From Moringa oleifera (taxonomy: Eukaryota > Streptophyta > Magnoliopsida > Brassicales > Moringaceae): a stretch of DNA of 64,000 bases. The DNA lies in contig JAJFZO010000407.1 in NCBI GenBank assembly GCA_021397835.1, positions 6,138,001 to 6,202,000 of the forward strand, in the 5' to 3' direction. A program made the position numbers and the translations under genes. Shown one piece after another: positions 1 through 14,512 of the stretch (positions within the stretch are counted from its first letter, which is position 1; every line of letters begins with the position of its first letter). A model generated the notes under the pieces. It searched no databases. It was not told the DNA's origin and saw only the letters and a program-made list of their open reading frames with translations.

Positions 1-935
1 GAATGAAAATGATATATATATATATATATGTATCTTATTTATCATTTTAAATCATAATTAACCTCTACATGTATTTTTGAAAAATAATATTTATCTTGTT
101 TTATCATAATTAGCTTAATTTATGAAATGACAAAATTGTCCGTGTTCTTTGTTCAAAACAAAAATTAAACATAAGAGAGAAAAATAAGGTTAAATGAGTG
201 TTATAATTATTATTTTTAGGTTTTATGCATCAAATAATTAAAAACTTATTTTATCATTATTGATTTGATATCAATTTAAATTAATAAATTTTTATTAATT
301 ATTTTTTCATAAAAGAAAATTTTAATTATAAACAATCAAAATATATAAATATATTAAGTAAATTAGTAGTTCAATCTAATTTATTTAGTGGTGATTTTTT
401 TAAAATATTATGTTTATAATATATATTTTTTAAAAATAAAATAATTTATGAAAAATATTATATATAATCTAATAATATTAATAAATTAGATAAAATTTTC
501 ATAAATAATATTTTATATTATCAATCAAATATTTATATTTTAAAAAAGAGATAATCAAATTTTAATTTATTAATTTTATTTAAATTAAAATTTTGTTAAA
601 AATTTTATATAAAAAATTTTAAGTTTTAAATTTTTTAAAAATAAATTAATTTTTTATAAAACCTTCATCTAAATAAATTAAACATATTATAAAAAATTAA
701 GAAAACCAACCATTTGAAAATCTTTTAGAGAACAAAAATATTTTGAAAAATTTGTCCAAAACAGATTTGAAATTTAAAGGAGGAACAAATTCCTCTGCGG
801 CTTTGCACTCCTCAGTTTACTTTGAAATTAAGCAAAACCCTCAACGAGGAAGAGAAAGAGTAGTAGAAAGAGAGTTGGCACGCAGGACGTAACGAACCAG
901 GAGCCTCAATTTCAATTCACTTTGTCTCGCCGGAG
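1..935. other. AT-rich intergenic DNA upstream of the TPR/J-domain gene
   Basis: No convincing reading frame is present. The stretch is very AT-rich and starts with a short (TA)n run at about 12-29. Base composition becomes more balanced from about 780 onward, which probably marks the promoter and 5' leader of the gene starting at 936. I see no clear TATA box or transposon ends. Confidence 0.6.
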
Positions 936-3900
936 ATGCCCCCTGCGGCGGTGGAGGTTCGATCACCGGGTTGCAACCCCTCTTCTCTCCTAAATACTAA
1001 CCATGATTTCACTGCATTTGCTACGAATAATTATTCGCAGAATCAACAGGGCTTGAACTCCTCGTCATCATCATCATTCTCTTCTTCCAATCTCGGAAGT
1101 GCATATGAATTTGGTCTCGGTCATCATCAGCAGGGCCGGTCGCGAATTGGCTCCGGGGTGCCGAGTCGGACGCGACCGAGGCTCGTGAAGGTGAGGAAGC
1201 AGTTGCATGATGGTAGAGCGAGAAATGCTTGCTCTGGTAAGATCGATTCGGGTTTCAACCCGTTTCAGAAAACGGGCCAGGGCTCAGACTCTGTAGAGAA
1301 AGGTACTGTCAATACATTGTTATCAAATGGCTTTTCATTTGAGAGTTTAAGTTCAAATACAGTGAATATCGGGGGTGTTGTATCAAATGGGAATATGGGT
1401 TTTGCATTTGGCGCCAATGGCAGTGAACGTGCAGTTAATTTGAATTCTGGAGAGAAAGAACCTGGTGGAAACGAGTTGAAGTTGGGTTGCTGTGATGAAA
1501 GGAAGGTGGTGAATGAGAGTGGTAGTGAATCTTCCACAAAGAGTGTGAATACAGGTTTTTTAATTGGTGCTAACCAGAGTGATGCAGGCTTGAACTTGTA
1601 CTGGGAAAAGAGAGACTTTGGTGATAACATGGAGAAATCAACATGTGATGATGGGATGAAGATGAAAACAAACCGTGAAGCTGAGTGCATGAAGTTTGAG
1701 AACTCCACTTTTGTGTTTGGGGCTAATAGGAGTTCGGGGGTGGAGATGAAGCTGGTAAAGGGTGAAAATAGTGAATGTGTAGCCAGGTTGGGCTCTTGCA
1801 ATGGGGAGAAGGTGAAATTAGGAACTGAATCAGGGCTTACAGACTCTACAAGCTTTGTGTTTGGTGTTAATGAGCATGATTTCTCATCAAATTTGAAAAA
1901 GGAAGTATTTGGTGAGCAAGTTGACAAGCAAGATGCAGGTGGCACAGGTTTTCCCTTCTGTGATGGTCAGAATGATTTGTCATCAACTTCAAGTTTGGAA
2001 AAGAATGAATCTGGAAGAGTTGGGGGTAACTCTGGTTTGGGTTTTGTGTTTGGTGCCAGTTGGTTTAATTTGATGTCAAATTTGAATTTGGGAGAGTCTG
2101 GAGGAAATTTCGGAAAACCAGCTTGTCATGATCAGGAAAAGATTGAATTGCAGGGAGAAACAGAATCTCAGGAAGTGAAAGCGGCTGCATGTGATTTTAC
2201 TACTAGTGGATACAAGGGTTTCTTTGTATTTGGATGTAGTGGTAAGAAATTTACCAGTGTCAATGAATGTATGACATCAAAGTGCGCAGATAAGATGAAG
2301 GAAAGTGTTGAAAATTTTGGATATAGCAAAGGCATTACCACCATTCTGAATCTTAATTTGGACTCAGATATTGCCAGCAACTGCAAAGTTGCTTGCAAGA
2401 GTCATGGTGATGATATGACTGATGCTTCTAGCTCAGACCGAGTATCTAAACTCCCAGATGAGATGAAGAAGCTGAACATCAATGGTTTTGAGAATGTTCC
2501 TGTTTCTAACAGAGGTGAAGATTCAAGGAAGGCCTGTGCCAAGCCCGCATTTGTGTTCAGTAGTAGTGGAACTGTTTCTGGCACATCCAATGGAAAATCA
2601 GGAGCTTCTTATGATCATGCATCAGAATATCCTACAAAGACAACTTTTGAAAGTACTGCAAATATTAGTACAGACAAAGTTACTGACATTGATAATGCTG
2701 CTATTGGAAATTCTAGTTCCAAATCATTTACATTTCGGGAAGTGGTTACTGACAGTCCATACTCGAGCCAGTTTTCTGAAGATCAGGTGAAAGATGAAAT
2801 GCAGCAGAACAGAGCTGCTGCAGCACCATCATTTTCATCATTTCATCTCAGCTTGCAACCGGATGGTCGTGTTTTGGAAGCATCATCCATTGTTGGAGTT
2901 GAAAAGAGTAATGAAAACATCTCAACAAGCACTGCAGATGGATCGGCTGTGTCCTTCACTGAATTTAAAACACCTCAATGGGATCCTTCTTCTTTTAAAG
3001 CCAATTTATTACCTGAAGTGAGTAGAAAACTGGAATCGAGTGGAAGGAATTGTTTACCCAAGGACAAAAGATCAAAGAAAGTGAAGGGAAAGTTGAAGAA
3101 ATCTTCCTTATATAAGCAGCACCTGCACCAAGGTCATGTGCCTAAAGAAAGCAATTGCCAAGAAAAGCCAAAGTCCCCTGAATGTTACACACCCATGGAT
3201 TTTTCTCCCTATCAGGAAAGTACAGCAGCTGATCAATTCTCAAATGAAACTTTTGGGACATCAAATAGGTCCTCCCACCTTGATGATAATTTTGCACCTT
3301 CCACTTTGCATTCTGGATTTTCTCTTGATCTCAAAGATAAAGATGTCGCTTATGTAGATAAAGGATTTGGTGTTAGTGAAGATGATCTTAAATGTAGAGA
3401 GCCAGAGGCAGAGAGTTCAGGCAGTCATGGTGAAAATGGAGATGTCTTTGGCACACAGAAGCAAGAAATCAATTATAATGTACAATTTTGTTTTGCTTCA
3501 GGTTTGGAAAATGAGAAAACTTTTATGTTTTCTGCATCATCCTCTGCACAAGGTAGTTTATCATCAAGAAAGCAACAGCTCCAAAAGAAAAGTAGGTCAA
3601 AAATTCGTAACAGTCCATTAAAAGCTACTCCTAGTCAAAATGCCAAGGCCAGTTCTTCGCCTTGTCGCCTCAGATTTTCTCTTGTTAACTCAGAACAGCA
3701 TCAAGATGATAAACCTACTTCTCAAGGCAAAGCAGAGAATAAATCTGAGACAGGTGTACAAGTCAAGCAAGGATCTAGCTCCACATCTATGATTACAGAA
3801 GCTTGTGAGATGTGGCGACTCAGGTAGATTAATTTATTTATTAGAGTCTGCATTTATGTCCATGCAGGTTTCTCAAAGTATTGGTTCTCATTTTATGATT

Positions 3901-6900
3901 AAGATCAGTAGTTTCTAACGTATATACGACATCTCATTTGTATCAGGGGAAATCAAGCCTACAGAAATGGCAATCTGCCTCAAGCTGAAGATTATTATAC
4001 ACAGGGCATCAATGCTGTCCCATCAAGTGAGAATTTGGGATGCTGTTGCAAGCCTCTTGTGCTTTGCTATAGCAACCGTGCAGCAACACGGATATCTCTT
4101 GGAAGGATAAGGGAAGCTTTAGGAGACTGTATGGAGGCCGCTGCAATGGATCCCAACTTTCTGAAAGTTTATATAAGAGCTGCAAAGTAAGGCATAATTA
4201 TTACTGCACCGTCTGGATGCTTGGATTTGAATATTTATCATTTGATTAAATAGATGCTATCACATGCTATGCTGTTTTCTACCTTTTTATTCATTATCAA
4301 ATAATCTACTTCCTTTTCGTTCTTTTTTTAGGAGTAATTATGTATGAGTTTAATGTAGCAAAGAAAGAGGGAACAATCTATAAGTTTGAATTTGATTATT
4401 TGAACTTACAACCAAAGACCAAAATGGGGAATTTTTAACTTCTTTTTTTTTTTTTTTTTTTTGAGTTAAAGACTATCTGAAAATCACAAGTGATATTTGT
4501 AAAGATCTCCATTAGAAAGGGTTGCTACTATGAAGGAGTCAAATTATCTCTTGTTCTTTAGATTGGTTTCTTGACCATCCCACTCATTACTCATATCTTA
4601 ACTATTTTATTGATTGATCGCATTCTTTTCAATAATATCAAGTACTTAATCACTGTTTGGAAGGGAAAAACTTCTCTCAAATCTTCGTGGGTTAATTCTC
4701 AGACATAATGCCAATGCTGCAATTATTTTTGAGCGCTAAGATTACTCAATTTAAAACTTTGAACTTCATTAGAGGAAGACGCATATATTGTTCTTTGCAT
4801 CTCGTACATATAGATCTAAAATTACTCAATTTAGAACTTTTGAACTTCATTAGAGGAAGACGCATATATTGTTCTTTGCATCTCATACATATAGATCCTC
4901 TCTGTGTCTATCTTGTATATCCTGTTCCATTGTTGCATTGATATAACATGCTTTGGTCTTTTCTTTTCAGTTGTCATCTTGTGCTGGGGGAAGTTGAACA
5001 TGCACTGCAGTATTTCAACAAGTACTTAGAATCAGGAGCTGATGTGTGTTTGGATCGCAGAACTACAATAGAAGCTGCTGAAGGCTTGCAAAAGAGTCAG
5101 GTATGCATTTGTAGTTAGGCTGTATCATCAGGGATTCTTCCTTTCCAAAGTGCACAATCTTGAATATAGAAACTATATCTGCTTAATTGAATTTATAGGT
5201 GCACTGTTATGTTTCCGCTTTGAAATTACTATATACTTTCTTTGAGCGCATGGTGACTGATTGTGTGGTTTTACTGGCAGAAAGTAGCTAAGTTTACCAA
5301 TTATGCCATCAAACTTTTGGAACAGAAGACATCTGATGCAGCACTCAGCGCCTTAGAAATAATTGCTGAGGCCCTGTCAATTAGTTCATGTTCAGAGAAA
5401 CTACTTCAAATGAAAGCAGAAGCTACCTTTTTGGTTGGTGCTCTATCAGCGTATAAGTTGATTTATGTTTCTATCCTTCTCTAAATTAAGTTAGAAAACA
5501 TTTAGAATGGAAAAGGGTGGAGAACTGCTTCTATCACACGCATTTGATTTATGCCATACCTTTCATTCTTAGCATGGCTTGCAATGTTGTTGGCATCTTT
5601 CAGTTGCGAAGATATGAAGAAGTCATTGAGCTGTGTGAGCAGACTCTTCTTGTTGCTGAGAAGAACTTTCCTTCAGTTTGCTCTTTTAACCAGTTAGAAA
5701 ATGTGGATGGTAAGCCATTTGCAAGGCTGTGGAGGTGGTATTTCATATCAAAGTCCTACTTCTACATGGGAAAGCTTGAGGTGGGACTTGATTTACTTCA
5801 GAAGCTAGAGCAAGTGGGAACCATCAATGACAAGTAATACATAATTTTTTCTGATGCACAGCTAATATAAAGAAATTTTGATACTTCATGCTGGAGTCAG
5901 ATGCACTAATTCTTAAATTTTGTAGGCATGGAAGCGAGATTCAGGAGTCATCTATGTCATTAGCTGCCACCATTCGTGAACTTTTACGGTGTAAGGTATG
6001 TTGTTTTTCAGGTTCTTTTTCTGACTAAGTTGATAGATTTAGATATGAGAACATATAGGTGGTCATTCTTGATATGTTTATATTTGATATTTCATGCATA
6101 GCTTCTGTACCATCGCTATTACCAAATTAGATATGAGCTCTAAATTTTAAAAATCTGTATGTAATGAAATTAATGTCAAGATGGTATCGTATTAGACTTT
6201 TCAAGAATGTGGAATGAGGATTTTGAGAATAAAAAAATGAAAAGAAATGAAGAACTTATGGATGGTTCCTTGGACTGTGTAATTTGTAGATCAGAAATTA
6301 TAGCTTGTTCAATGTTATTTGAAATCCATAACATCGAGGGAGAAAATGTTGAATTATTTATTGAGGTATACAAACTCCACAAAATTAAAGGTTTTTTTTT
6401 TTTTTGTTTGGTTTATTCAGTTCTGATTTGTTCTAATTTTTTCGATAAGTGATTTATTATATAATTTCATTGAACACCTTGTGAAATGTTGACTTCATCC
6501 TATTATTATATTGATCAAACTCGGCATCTTATGATCACAGAACGCAGGAAATGAAGCAGTTCGGTCAAGAAGGTATACAGAAGCAATAGAATATTATACT
6601 GTTGCTTTATCAAGAAATGTTGAATCACGCCCTTTCGCAGCAATCTGCTTCTGCAACCGTGCTGCTGCTCATCAGGCGTTGGGGCAGATTGCTGATGCCA
6701 TTGCAGATTGCAGTCTTGCCATGGCACTTGATGGAAACTACATGAAGGTGCCTAAGTGTTACTTAACACGTTTTTTTGTGACATGCTTGATTGTGTTGAA
6801 CTCTCTTAAAAAGTTTTTTCTTTCACAAATTTCTTGATGATGTGTAGACTTCCCATGAATCCCATCTTTGGAGACTATGTTTTTGCCTAATATTGAGCTA

Positions 6901-9329
6901 ATTTTTTATAAAGTAAGCGTTGGATTTATATTATTGGTAATTAAAACCTTGTAAACATGAAAGAATAGTAGATGCACAAATTGGGGTGGTTATTACATAC
7001 TTGTGTGCTTGCTGGTGTTCATGAGATGTATATTTTCCTGTTTCATGCGTTGAAGAACGAGGAAGTCAACCTTTGGCATGGGGTTGTGACATAAAGGAGT
7101 TTGGTGCATTTTTTCACCTACTAATGATTTTGTCACCTTTGTCTTCATATTTTTCTTATTAATTTTGTGTTATGCCTAATGAGTGATTACTGCATTCTTG
7201 GTTCTATATAAATGAGAGAAAAATGAGGTAAAAGAAGATGTGAAAATATAATTTGGGTGGGGCAAACTGTTGGTTATAATGTTCCATGGTTCTTTCTTAT
7301 CCTGTGTGTTATTGACCTTTCTTGTTTTTAATCTACTAAAGATAAAATGTAGATTGGAGATTCAGAAACTTGGAAAGTGACATCATCTAAAGGACAATGG
7401 AAGGCATGTCGTGTTTCCTTAAGAATATCTCACTGACATCCTCTAAGCTGGCAGTTGGTTTTAGCATAAGAGATCTTTTGGTTTTCTGAAGTGGGTTAGT
7501 TTTTCTCTGAAATTATTTATAAAAAAAGGGGGGAAAAAAAAGATGCATATGAGTATTGGGTCTTAATTATGAAAAGATGACTAGGAGTTAATTTTCATTT
7601 TCTTTTTCGTAGTTGTATGTGTGTGTGTTTTGGGGGTGGTTAAGTGGCTTTTGCATTTAAAATTTTCCAAAAATGAGAAAGCTAGTATTTGTTCGCTTCA
7701 ACTTTGACAAGATATAAAGGAGCCTCTTAAGCACTAAATATTCGCAATTTCATGTGAGTAATGTATTACCAAATGTAGTGCTTGTCTGCTATTAACTGTT
7801 TGTGTTCTATAAATGATATTACGGGCTACCTTCACTATGTTTCAACTTGCATATGTTCATCATTGATATATTTGCATTTGACTACCTGCCCTTTTTCAGG
7901 CAGTTTCTAGAAGAGCCATGTTACATGAGATGATCAGAGACTATGGACAAGCTGCAATTGACATCCAGAGACTTATCTATATTCTTGAAAATCAATCTGT
8001 CAAGGCTAATTCTTCGGACACTTATAATGGGCCTGAGAGCACCACAAAGGAATTAAGGCAAGCTCGTCGGAATTTGTCTGCAACGGAACAGGAAGCCAAA
8101 AGGGGAATCCCCTTGGACATTTATCTTATTTTGTAAGTTATTTATTATACCTGCAATCAGCATTATAGTTTTGTCCTACTATTCTCTAATGCTTTAATAG
8201 CTATTTCTAATTTTGTGGCAGTGGCACATTTTATAACATTCAAAGTTCTTTACAACTTCTAATTGTTGCCAGGGGGATTAAAAACTCTGACAATGCCTCA
8301 GATATTAAGAAGGCATATCGAAAAGCAGCACTTAAACACCATCCAGACAAGGTTTTAAATTTTTGTGCTCGCCTTATGATTAATCTTCATGCGGTCTCAA
8401 TAATTGTTCATTCTTTCACTTTTATGCTCTTTTTGTTTTGTTATTTAGGCTGGCCAATTCCTTGTGCGAAGTGAGAGCAGAGATGAGGGTCAAATCTGGA
8501 AGGAAATTGCAGAGGAGGTTCACAAGGATGCTGACAGGCTCTTTAAAATGATTGGAGAGGCATATGCAATTCTCTCAGACACCACTAAGGTTTGCCATCC
8601 TCATGGTTATAATTCAGAATTCTTATTTATGACTGCACTGAGGTTGTTCTTTTGAACTCTAGGTTTTCAGCACAACATGAGTCAAATATTAATGGTTTAC
8701 CAACTTCTGTTCTGCTTAATTTATAATTATTTGCATATTGAGCCTTTGTTATCTTTAAATGACCCTAACTTTGTGTAGGTAGTGAACCACTTTTAGATTT
8801 AAAGTCTCAGTTTATTTCCTTGAGCATGCTGCTTTCAGAAAATTTCTTTATTTTTTTGGTGCATCATTAGGAGTTCTGAATTGATTAAAGGAAGTTCGGC
8901 ATGTCCTACCAGGGAAATCTTTTGAATCAGAAGCATTAAAACTATACATGAAGTCTCTGCCTTGGGATGTATGTTAATGTAATACATTATCAATTATGTC
9001 ATGTCTTTGTTGTAGTCCATGCATGATCTTAGCTTTAGATGTAAATTACACCTTACTATGAACTGTTATAGATTTTGGTGCTCTGAAACATAAGCTTTTA
9101 CTCACATAAGTCCTGCGTTGTATTGATTTTGCCATCATTCTGCTAACAGCGGACAGAGTATGATTTGGAAGAAGAGATGAGAAAAGCCAAAGCATCAAAA
9201 GAAAGAAATAGAAGCAGCCCTTCCAGCCAACAATCAGATGTATACAGCTATCCATTTGAGAAGAGTGGCAACAGACGAAGTTGGCGGGAAACTAGGAGGA
9301 CATACGGCAATTCACAGTATTGGTGGTAG
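936..9329 (+). CDS. TPR-repeat protein with C-terminal J domain (DnaJ/TPR co-chaperone family)
   Basis: Coding exons: 936-3823, 3947-4186, 4971-5100, 5281-5433, 5604-5833, 5926-5995, 6541-6747, 7900-8132, 8273-8351, 8449-8589, 9150-9329. All junctions are GT-AG and join in frame to 1516 residues. Exon 1 encodes a 962-residue low-complexity Ser/Asn/Gly-rich region with repeated FxFG-like motifs (FVFGA, FAFGA, FVFGV). Exons 2-8 encode TPR helices, including the typical CYSNRAA and CFCNRAA segments. Exons 9-11 encode a J domain with HPD at about residues 1407-1409, the motif by which J proteins stimulate Hsp70 ATPase. The order TPR then J resembles animal DNAJC7 and Arabidopsis At2g41520/At5g12430. 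A role as an Hsp70/Hsp90 co-chaperone is inferred. The start is the first ATG of the long open exon. Intron 2 holds an 80-bp tandem duplication. Confidence 0.9.
4741..4897. repeat. 80-bp tandem duplication in intron 2 of the TPR/J gene
   Basis: Two head-to-tail copies start at 4741 and 4821 (period 80) and differ at only a few positions. Both contain ATTACTCAATTTA and AGGAAGACGCATATATTG. It lies inside the 4187-4970 intron, and few differences suggest a fairly recent local duplication. Confidence 0.9.
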
Positions 9330-10968
9330 AATATGGGAAGAGTTATCTGACAGGCCACCTTACAACTGTCAAAGTTCTCTAACAGACCAATTGAAAATAT
9401 GATTCTCAACTGTTTGGTCAGGTATTTACCTTTCTAAGAACAGATAAAGTGGGAAGCAGCTGCACGCTGCCCTGTAAGGTTCACCCAGCTTTGAATGCAC
9501 ATTGCAAACTGTTTAAGAGTTTGAAAGATCTTTATGTGATACACAACTGAATTGAAAAGATAGAAAAAGAAATAGCATTTTGGTCTTTGAATCTTGACCC
9601 ATCAACAATGTTGTTCTTTGACCATCAGCCCATTGGAAGGAGAAAGAAAGAGCTTCATGATTTCAGTGTATGACTTCATCAGAAACAGTAAAATCAGTGA
9701 CATAGTGACTGAGTTATATTTATAGAAGATACAGGAAGCGAGAATTGCAGCCATGCAGCTTCTCGACATGGTGCTTTAGACCACAACTTGGATAATGTTG
9801 CTGTATTATTCTTTTCCCCTTTTTTCACATGTTGGGGAGCACTCAGATTACAGAAAACAATGAAAACAAAAATTTTTAATTCAGATTATTTGTTTGAGTG
9901 AATTAATCTACCTCGCACAACAGCCATCTTAGATGGCAGATGGCATGATTTCTGTTGCTGTTCTTTCTCTATGTATACTGTACATTTCAGTGTGGGAACC
10001 AACTCTTGCATGGAAACCCTCTTTGCAAGCCTCCTCGTATGCAGCTATCTATACCATCCTGCAATCATTGTTATTTAAGATGGAACTTGGGGTATAGTCT
10101 GGACCTTTGAAGTGGCTGGAGTAATAATCATTTTGACAATAACATTGCCATATTTTGGTTTTGAACCCTAATCATAAATATATGCTAGAGCAAGAAAATG
10201 TACTAGCTTATATTTTTAACTTCCATTCCTGAGATGTGCTATAGATGACATTAGAACACAATAAAAACCGTTTGTATAATAACATTAAATTCACAATAAT
10301 GATTTTACTCTTTCTCATAAGGTGTTATAACCATTATGGAACACCACTAAATGCCCATAACTGAAATAGCCATAAAATCATGTAGATCCCAGCTGAACCA
10401 TGCAATCTTACTGGGCCCTTCTAGTAACCTCATAGAACTATAGCATCATTTAGATCCAGCTGAACCAACTTACCATGTCAACATCAAATTTCAATTTGAT
10501 CAACTACTCTCCTATATTCTCAGTTGTCGGAACAACTCAGAAAATTTACACCCCTGCTACTTAATTGTATCCAGCAACTGTTTGACATTCGCTAACAATT
10601 TCATAATTAAAGTAACAATAATTCCAAGCTGACTGCTACAGAAATCAATGCCAGTTCATGTAAATCTGATCAGATAGTGCATTGCAGAGAAAAGGGGATA
10701 ATGGAGGTAAAATAGGATAAAGAAAATTCCTCAGACAAACACCTCTTAGGCAAGATACACTCTTCTCACAAATCCTAACACATAAATAGCCTGTTTTGCA
10801 ACCACAAACATAAACAAATTGTCAACATTAACAATATTACTATCTTTCATTTAAGAATTCCTAGAAAAGTAGCAGATTTGTGCTGATTTTGGATCTACTT
10901 CTTAAAGCAAACTCCAGATACTCAAAATAGCTGAGTCTAATATTCCCAGGTGACTTCACCAGCTTAAC
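9330..10968. other. Convergent intergenic region between the TPR/J gene and eIF3e
   Basis: This tail-to-tail spacer should contain the 3' UTRs of both flanking genes. AATAAA-like signals occur, for example near 10260. I see no protein-coding frame, RNA gene or transposon boundary. Confidence 0.6.
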
Positions 10969-13900
10969 TTATCGGGCAGCCTGTGCCTGTGAATGTTCTA
11001 GTAGCTGACTTACCAACTTGTAAGTTCTCCCAGACAGTGCCTTGGTGTGGTCAATCAATTGCTCATACCTGCAAAAAAACAAAATATTCTTAAGAACTTG
11101 AAACATGGTAAAGCATGTAAGCACATAGAGGGAAGAGTGAGGAGACTGAACTACATATAAGACTGATGCGAAATTTCTTTTTTTTTTTTTTGGGGGGGAG
11201 GGGGGAACAACAGTCAAGGTTAAGAAGAAACATCGAGATCATCTAAATACAACAATTATTATCTGCAATCTTACACATTCGGATTATTGGGCTCCATTAT
11301 AACAGTTCCCGACTTTGAATCAATCTTTGCATCAAGTTTTGAACTTCGAATAAGATTCACAATCCATCTCTCAGCTTCCTCATAATTCAAATTCAATTTC
11401 TCAGCAAGCACCCTGCAAAAAACAGCAAACTCATCTTAATTAGCACAATGACAAGAATGGAATTATGTTTGCCTCCTTTATTATTTCAAGGAATTGCAAA
11501 AATAAATAAACAAATTCCTCCACAAAAATCTTAAACAAGAGCAATATTTGACATAAAGCAGTAAAGATATGACCTGATTGTTGCACAACTATAATAACAT
11601 TAAGGTAACTCAGGCAAATTATGTGGTGGCAGCTCCAAAAATTTACATGATATAGAAGAAAAAGAAAGGTAAGCAGGTGATTCGATAGCTTACAACTTTG
11701 AGAAAACAAAAGACAAACAAGAAAATGAGAAATCGTTGCAACTGACACTGATATAAAACTTCACATGGGGGGAAAAGACTGTCCAAGTTAAAAATTGAAG
11801 CCTAAGCAATTAACCTAAGTTTTTCTTTTTCAAGTTGCTAACGGAGTCTCAAGGAAAGGGTTTGGCATAAAGGGAAAAAAAATTCTATAGAAACAGATTT
11901 AATGATTTTTAATGTAGATTTTAATGTCAACGCTCATGATTCTGAAAGAAAACGTTCTACCAGTAATTGATGATGAGGAGAGACATTTCAGATCTTCAAG
12001 ATGAACAAATAGACAGTCAGCAAGCAGTAAAGGTGATAAGAGAGGCAAGGAGGAAGCCTAACAAAATTGAATATCGAAAAAACAAGGACAGGTAGCTGGC
12101 AGACCCATTCGGCATAGAAAGAATTGATTCATTTGATCCTAGGGAGGCCACAATTCCAGTAAACCACTTACCCCATGTCAATGCGGTCATGTATCCTGCA
12201 ATAGGTCTCAAAAATAAATAGGCGGGCATTTTCAAGGAACTCATCCCTCAATGGCACAGTGGAAAAGTTGCCATCTTCAACTCGTTTGCCTAGAAAGGGA
12301 TCATTCAATATCACCTACATCATGGCAACAAGTTAGAAGCTGTGCTTAAGCTTTGAGCCAATGTCATAGTAGACACTGCTTTCAAAAATCCCTAAGCAGA
12401 AAAGAGAATTTGTACTCAAGCGCACTACTTAAAGGACCAATAAAAAGATATAACCATGCAACTGCAGTTGTCTAAGGAAGTCCCAACATATACAGACATC
12501 AGAAGTTTGGCACTTTAATCTCAACAGGAATATCAGCAGGAGTCTTGAGATAGATGGAACTCACTTCTTCACATTCCCTCATTTTCTTTTGTGCCCCATC
12601 AAAATCATAATTCACATATACACATGCCAGAAACTCCGTGATAGGATCTTTGTAAGAGTACTGCTCTTGCTGAATAACCTTAATAAAATCTTTGAATTGA
12701 GGTCTTCTCCTTTTGTTGACAATAAATGCTGTGGCCAAGTAACGCAGAAGATGGGGAGCACTGGTTTGGATGGCATTGAGATACCTAGAAAAAAAAAAAA
12801 AAACATCGAGGTATGAGATTATATCAACTAGCTTAAAACTTGGGCGAGAAAAGAAGCAGGATGAGATGTCTAAAGAATAATGAAAATAATTAAGCAAGAG
12901 GCATTCGACACACAAGTGAGCAGGAATTATGAAGGCTGCAGTCCAGATAACATACTTGTCCTGATTAAACAGGTCAATGATCTGTGTTCTTCCATTGTCA
13001 TGGTTGAAAAAGATGAAGAGACTCCAGTGCATTAACCATATCCTACTTTGAACCTGATTCAAAGGTGATGTGAAACTCTGCAACAAAAGCACCAGTTAGT
13101 AAACATATCATAGGCTAGGAGAAGAGTCAAGTTGCATAGTAGTAAGATAATTGGTAAGTAAAACAAGAACCTTTGAATCAATAATTTCTTTCAACCGGTT
13201 TAGTTCTTCAAGTGCAATGTCCCAGTTTTGCATTAATATCTCTGCTGCAAGCTTTCCCCACAATGCACTCAAACTTCTTTCGCTGTTAGTGCACAAGGCC
13301 CTGTACTGATACAGATAGTCAGCTGCACCAGAATAGTTTCCACATTCAAACTGAAATTTGGCATACTGATATAATGCCTCTATTTGCTCCTGACCAATCT
13401 GGTGAGAAAATATCATCTTAACAGTTAAATCCATCAATTAAAGAGTGAGCAAGAACAAAATATTTTTTGTTCAGAAAATAACAAAATCTGATAATTAATC
13501 TATGTAGATATTAACAAAACAAGTAACAATTTATCCAACAGAGAAACATAACTATATATTAGCATAACAGCGAAACCAATGCTTGTCATTATGGTTTTTA
13601 TTCCAAAAGCGGTGCATACAAAGCGTCTGAGCAGTTTCTAAGTCAATTCAGATAAGCTGACAACTTTATTTCTTTTGTTTCTTTTAAGTTGATTTACAAT
13701 CTAATTAGAAAGAAGGTAATGTTCTTCTCATATTGTGGAATAGTTGCCCAATGAATAGACCAAACAATTCAGAAATTCTTAACCTTAGCTTAGCCAGCCA
13801 TTAGTAACTTACGAGGTTGAATCACCCCATAACTTAACTGACTAACTAACAAACTGGTTCAATTGACAACAATTACATCATAGATACATGCCCCCTCTTT

Positions 13901-14512
13901 GATAAATAAGAAGAAAATGAAGTAAGAATTAAGAAACAGAAACTATTGATATCTCCAAGGGATTTTTAAAGAGGCATAAAAGCTTGAAATTCTAAAACCC
14001 TCTCATGAGAAAGAAAGGAAACTGAAAAAAGCAAGAGGAAAAAAACCTGGTAACGATCACGAAGCATCTGAAGATTATACTGCTTGTCAGCCCTTAACTC
14101 CTGCACGGCATTGGCGTTCTGAAGGAAGGCGACGATAGGCGCCGCAGCGGCCTCCAACGCCTTAAGCCTGGCAACCACCTCCGCTCTCCTCTCAATCATA
14201 TCTATTCACACACATTTAGATGTATGTGTAAATGTTTATATGACGGCGAGAGAGAGAAAAAGAAAGAAACAGAGGTATGTACGAATATGTGTAGAAATAG
14301 TTACCCTGGGGTACGTCTTCTGTGTGATAGAGATTCTTGTGGATGTCCATGGCGTAGTCGACCATGTTGGTCTTGTTCAAAAGCTCAATCTTCGATTTGA
14401 GAATCTGCTCATCCGGGTGAAGCTGGCGCTCTTGCAGGAACTCAAGCAGAGGGAACACCAGGTGCCTGTCCAGATGCGGCGCAATCCTCGGGGTTAGGTC
14501 GTAGCTCGCCAT
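10969..14512 (-). CDS. EIF3E: Eukaryotic translation initiation factor 3 subunit E (eIF3e/INT6)
   Basis: Coding exons in transcript order: 14512-14305, 14201-14047, 13398-13171, 13077-12956, 12784-12565, 12314-12172, 11412-11275, 11068-10969. They join in frame to 437 residues, close to the roughly 440 of plant eIF3e. The N-terminus ([20 protein letters not shown]) and the C-terminus ([17 protein letters not shown]) are characteristic. The C-terminal half, including [19 protein letters not shown], is the PCI domain used for assembly into multi-subunit complexes such as eIF3. The protein acts in the cytoplasm during 43S preinitiation complex assembly; plant eIF3e is also reported to contact the COP9 signalosome. 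The gene is head-to-head with the carbonic anhydrase gene and tail-to-tail with the TPR/J gene. Confidence 0.97.

Noticed and set aside
1265..1945. A 226-codon minus-strand frame inside TPR/J exon 1
   Set aside because: It mirrors the repetitive low-complexity exon on the other strand; the plus-strand frame is longer and continues through splice sites into TPR and J domains.
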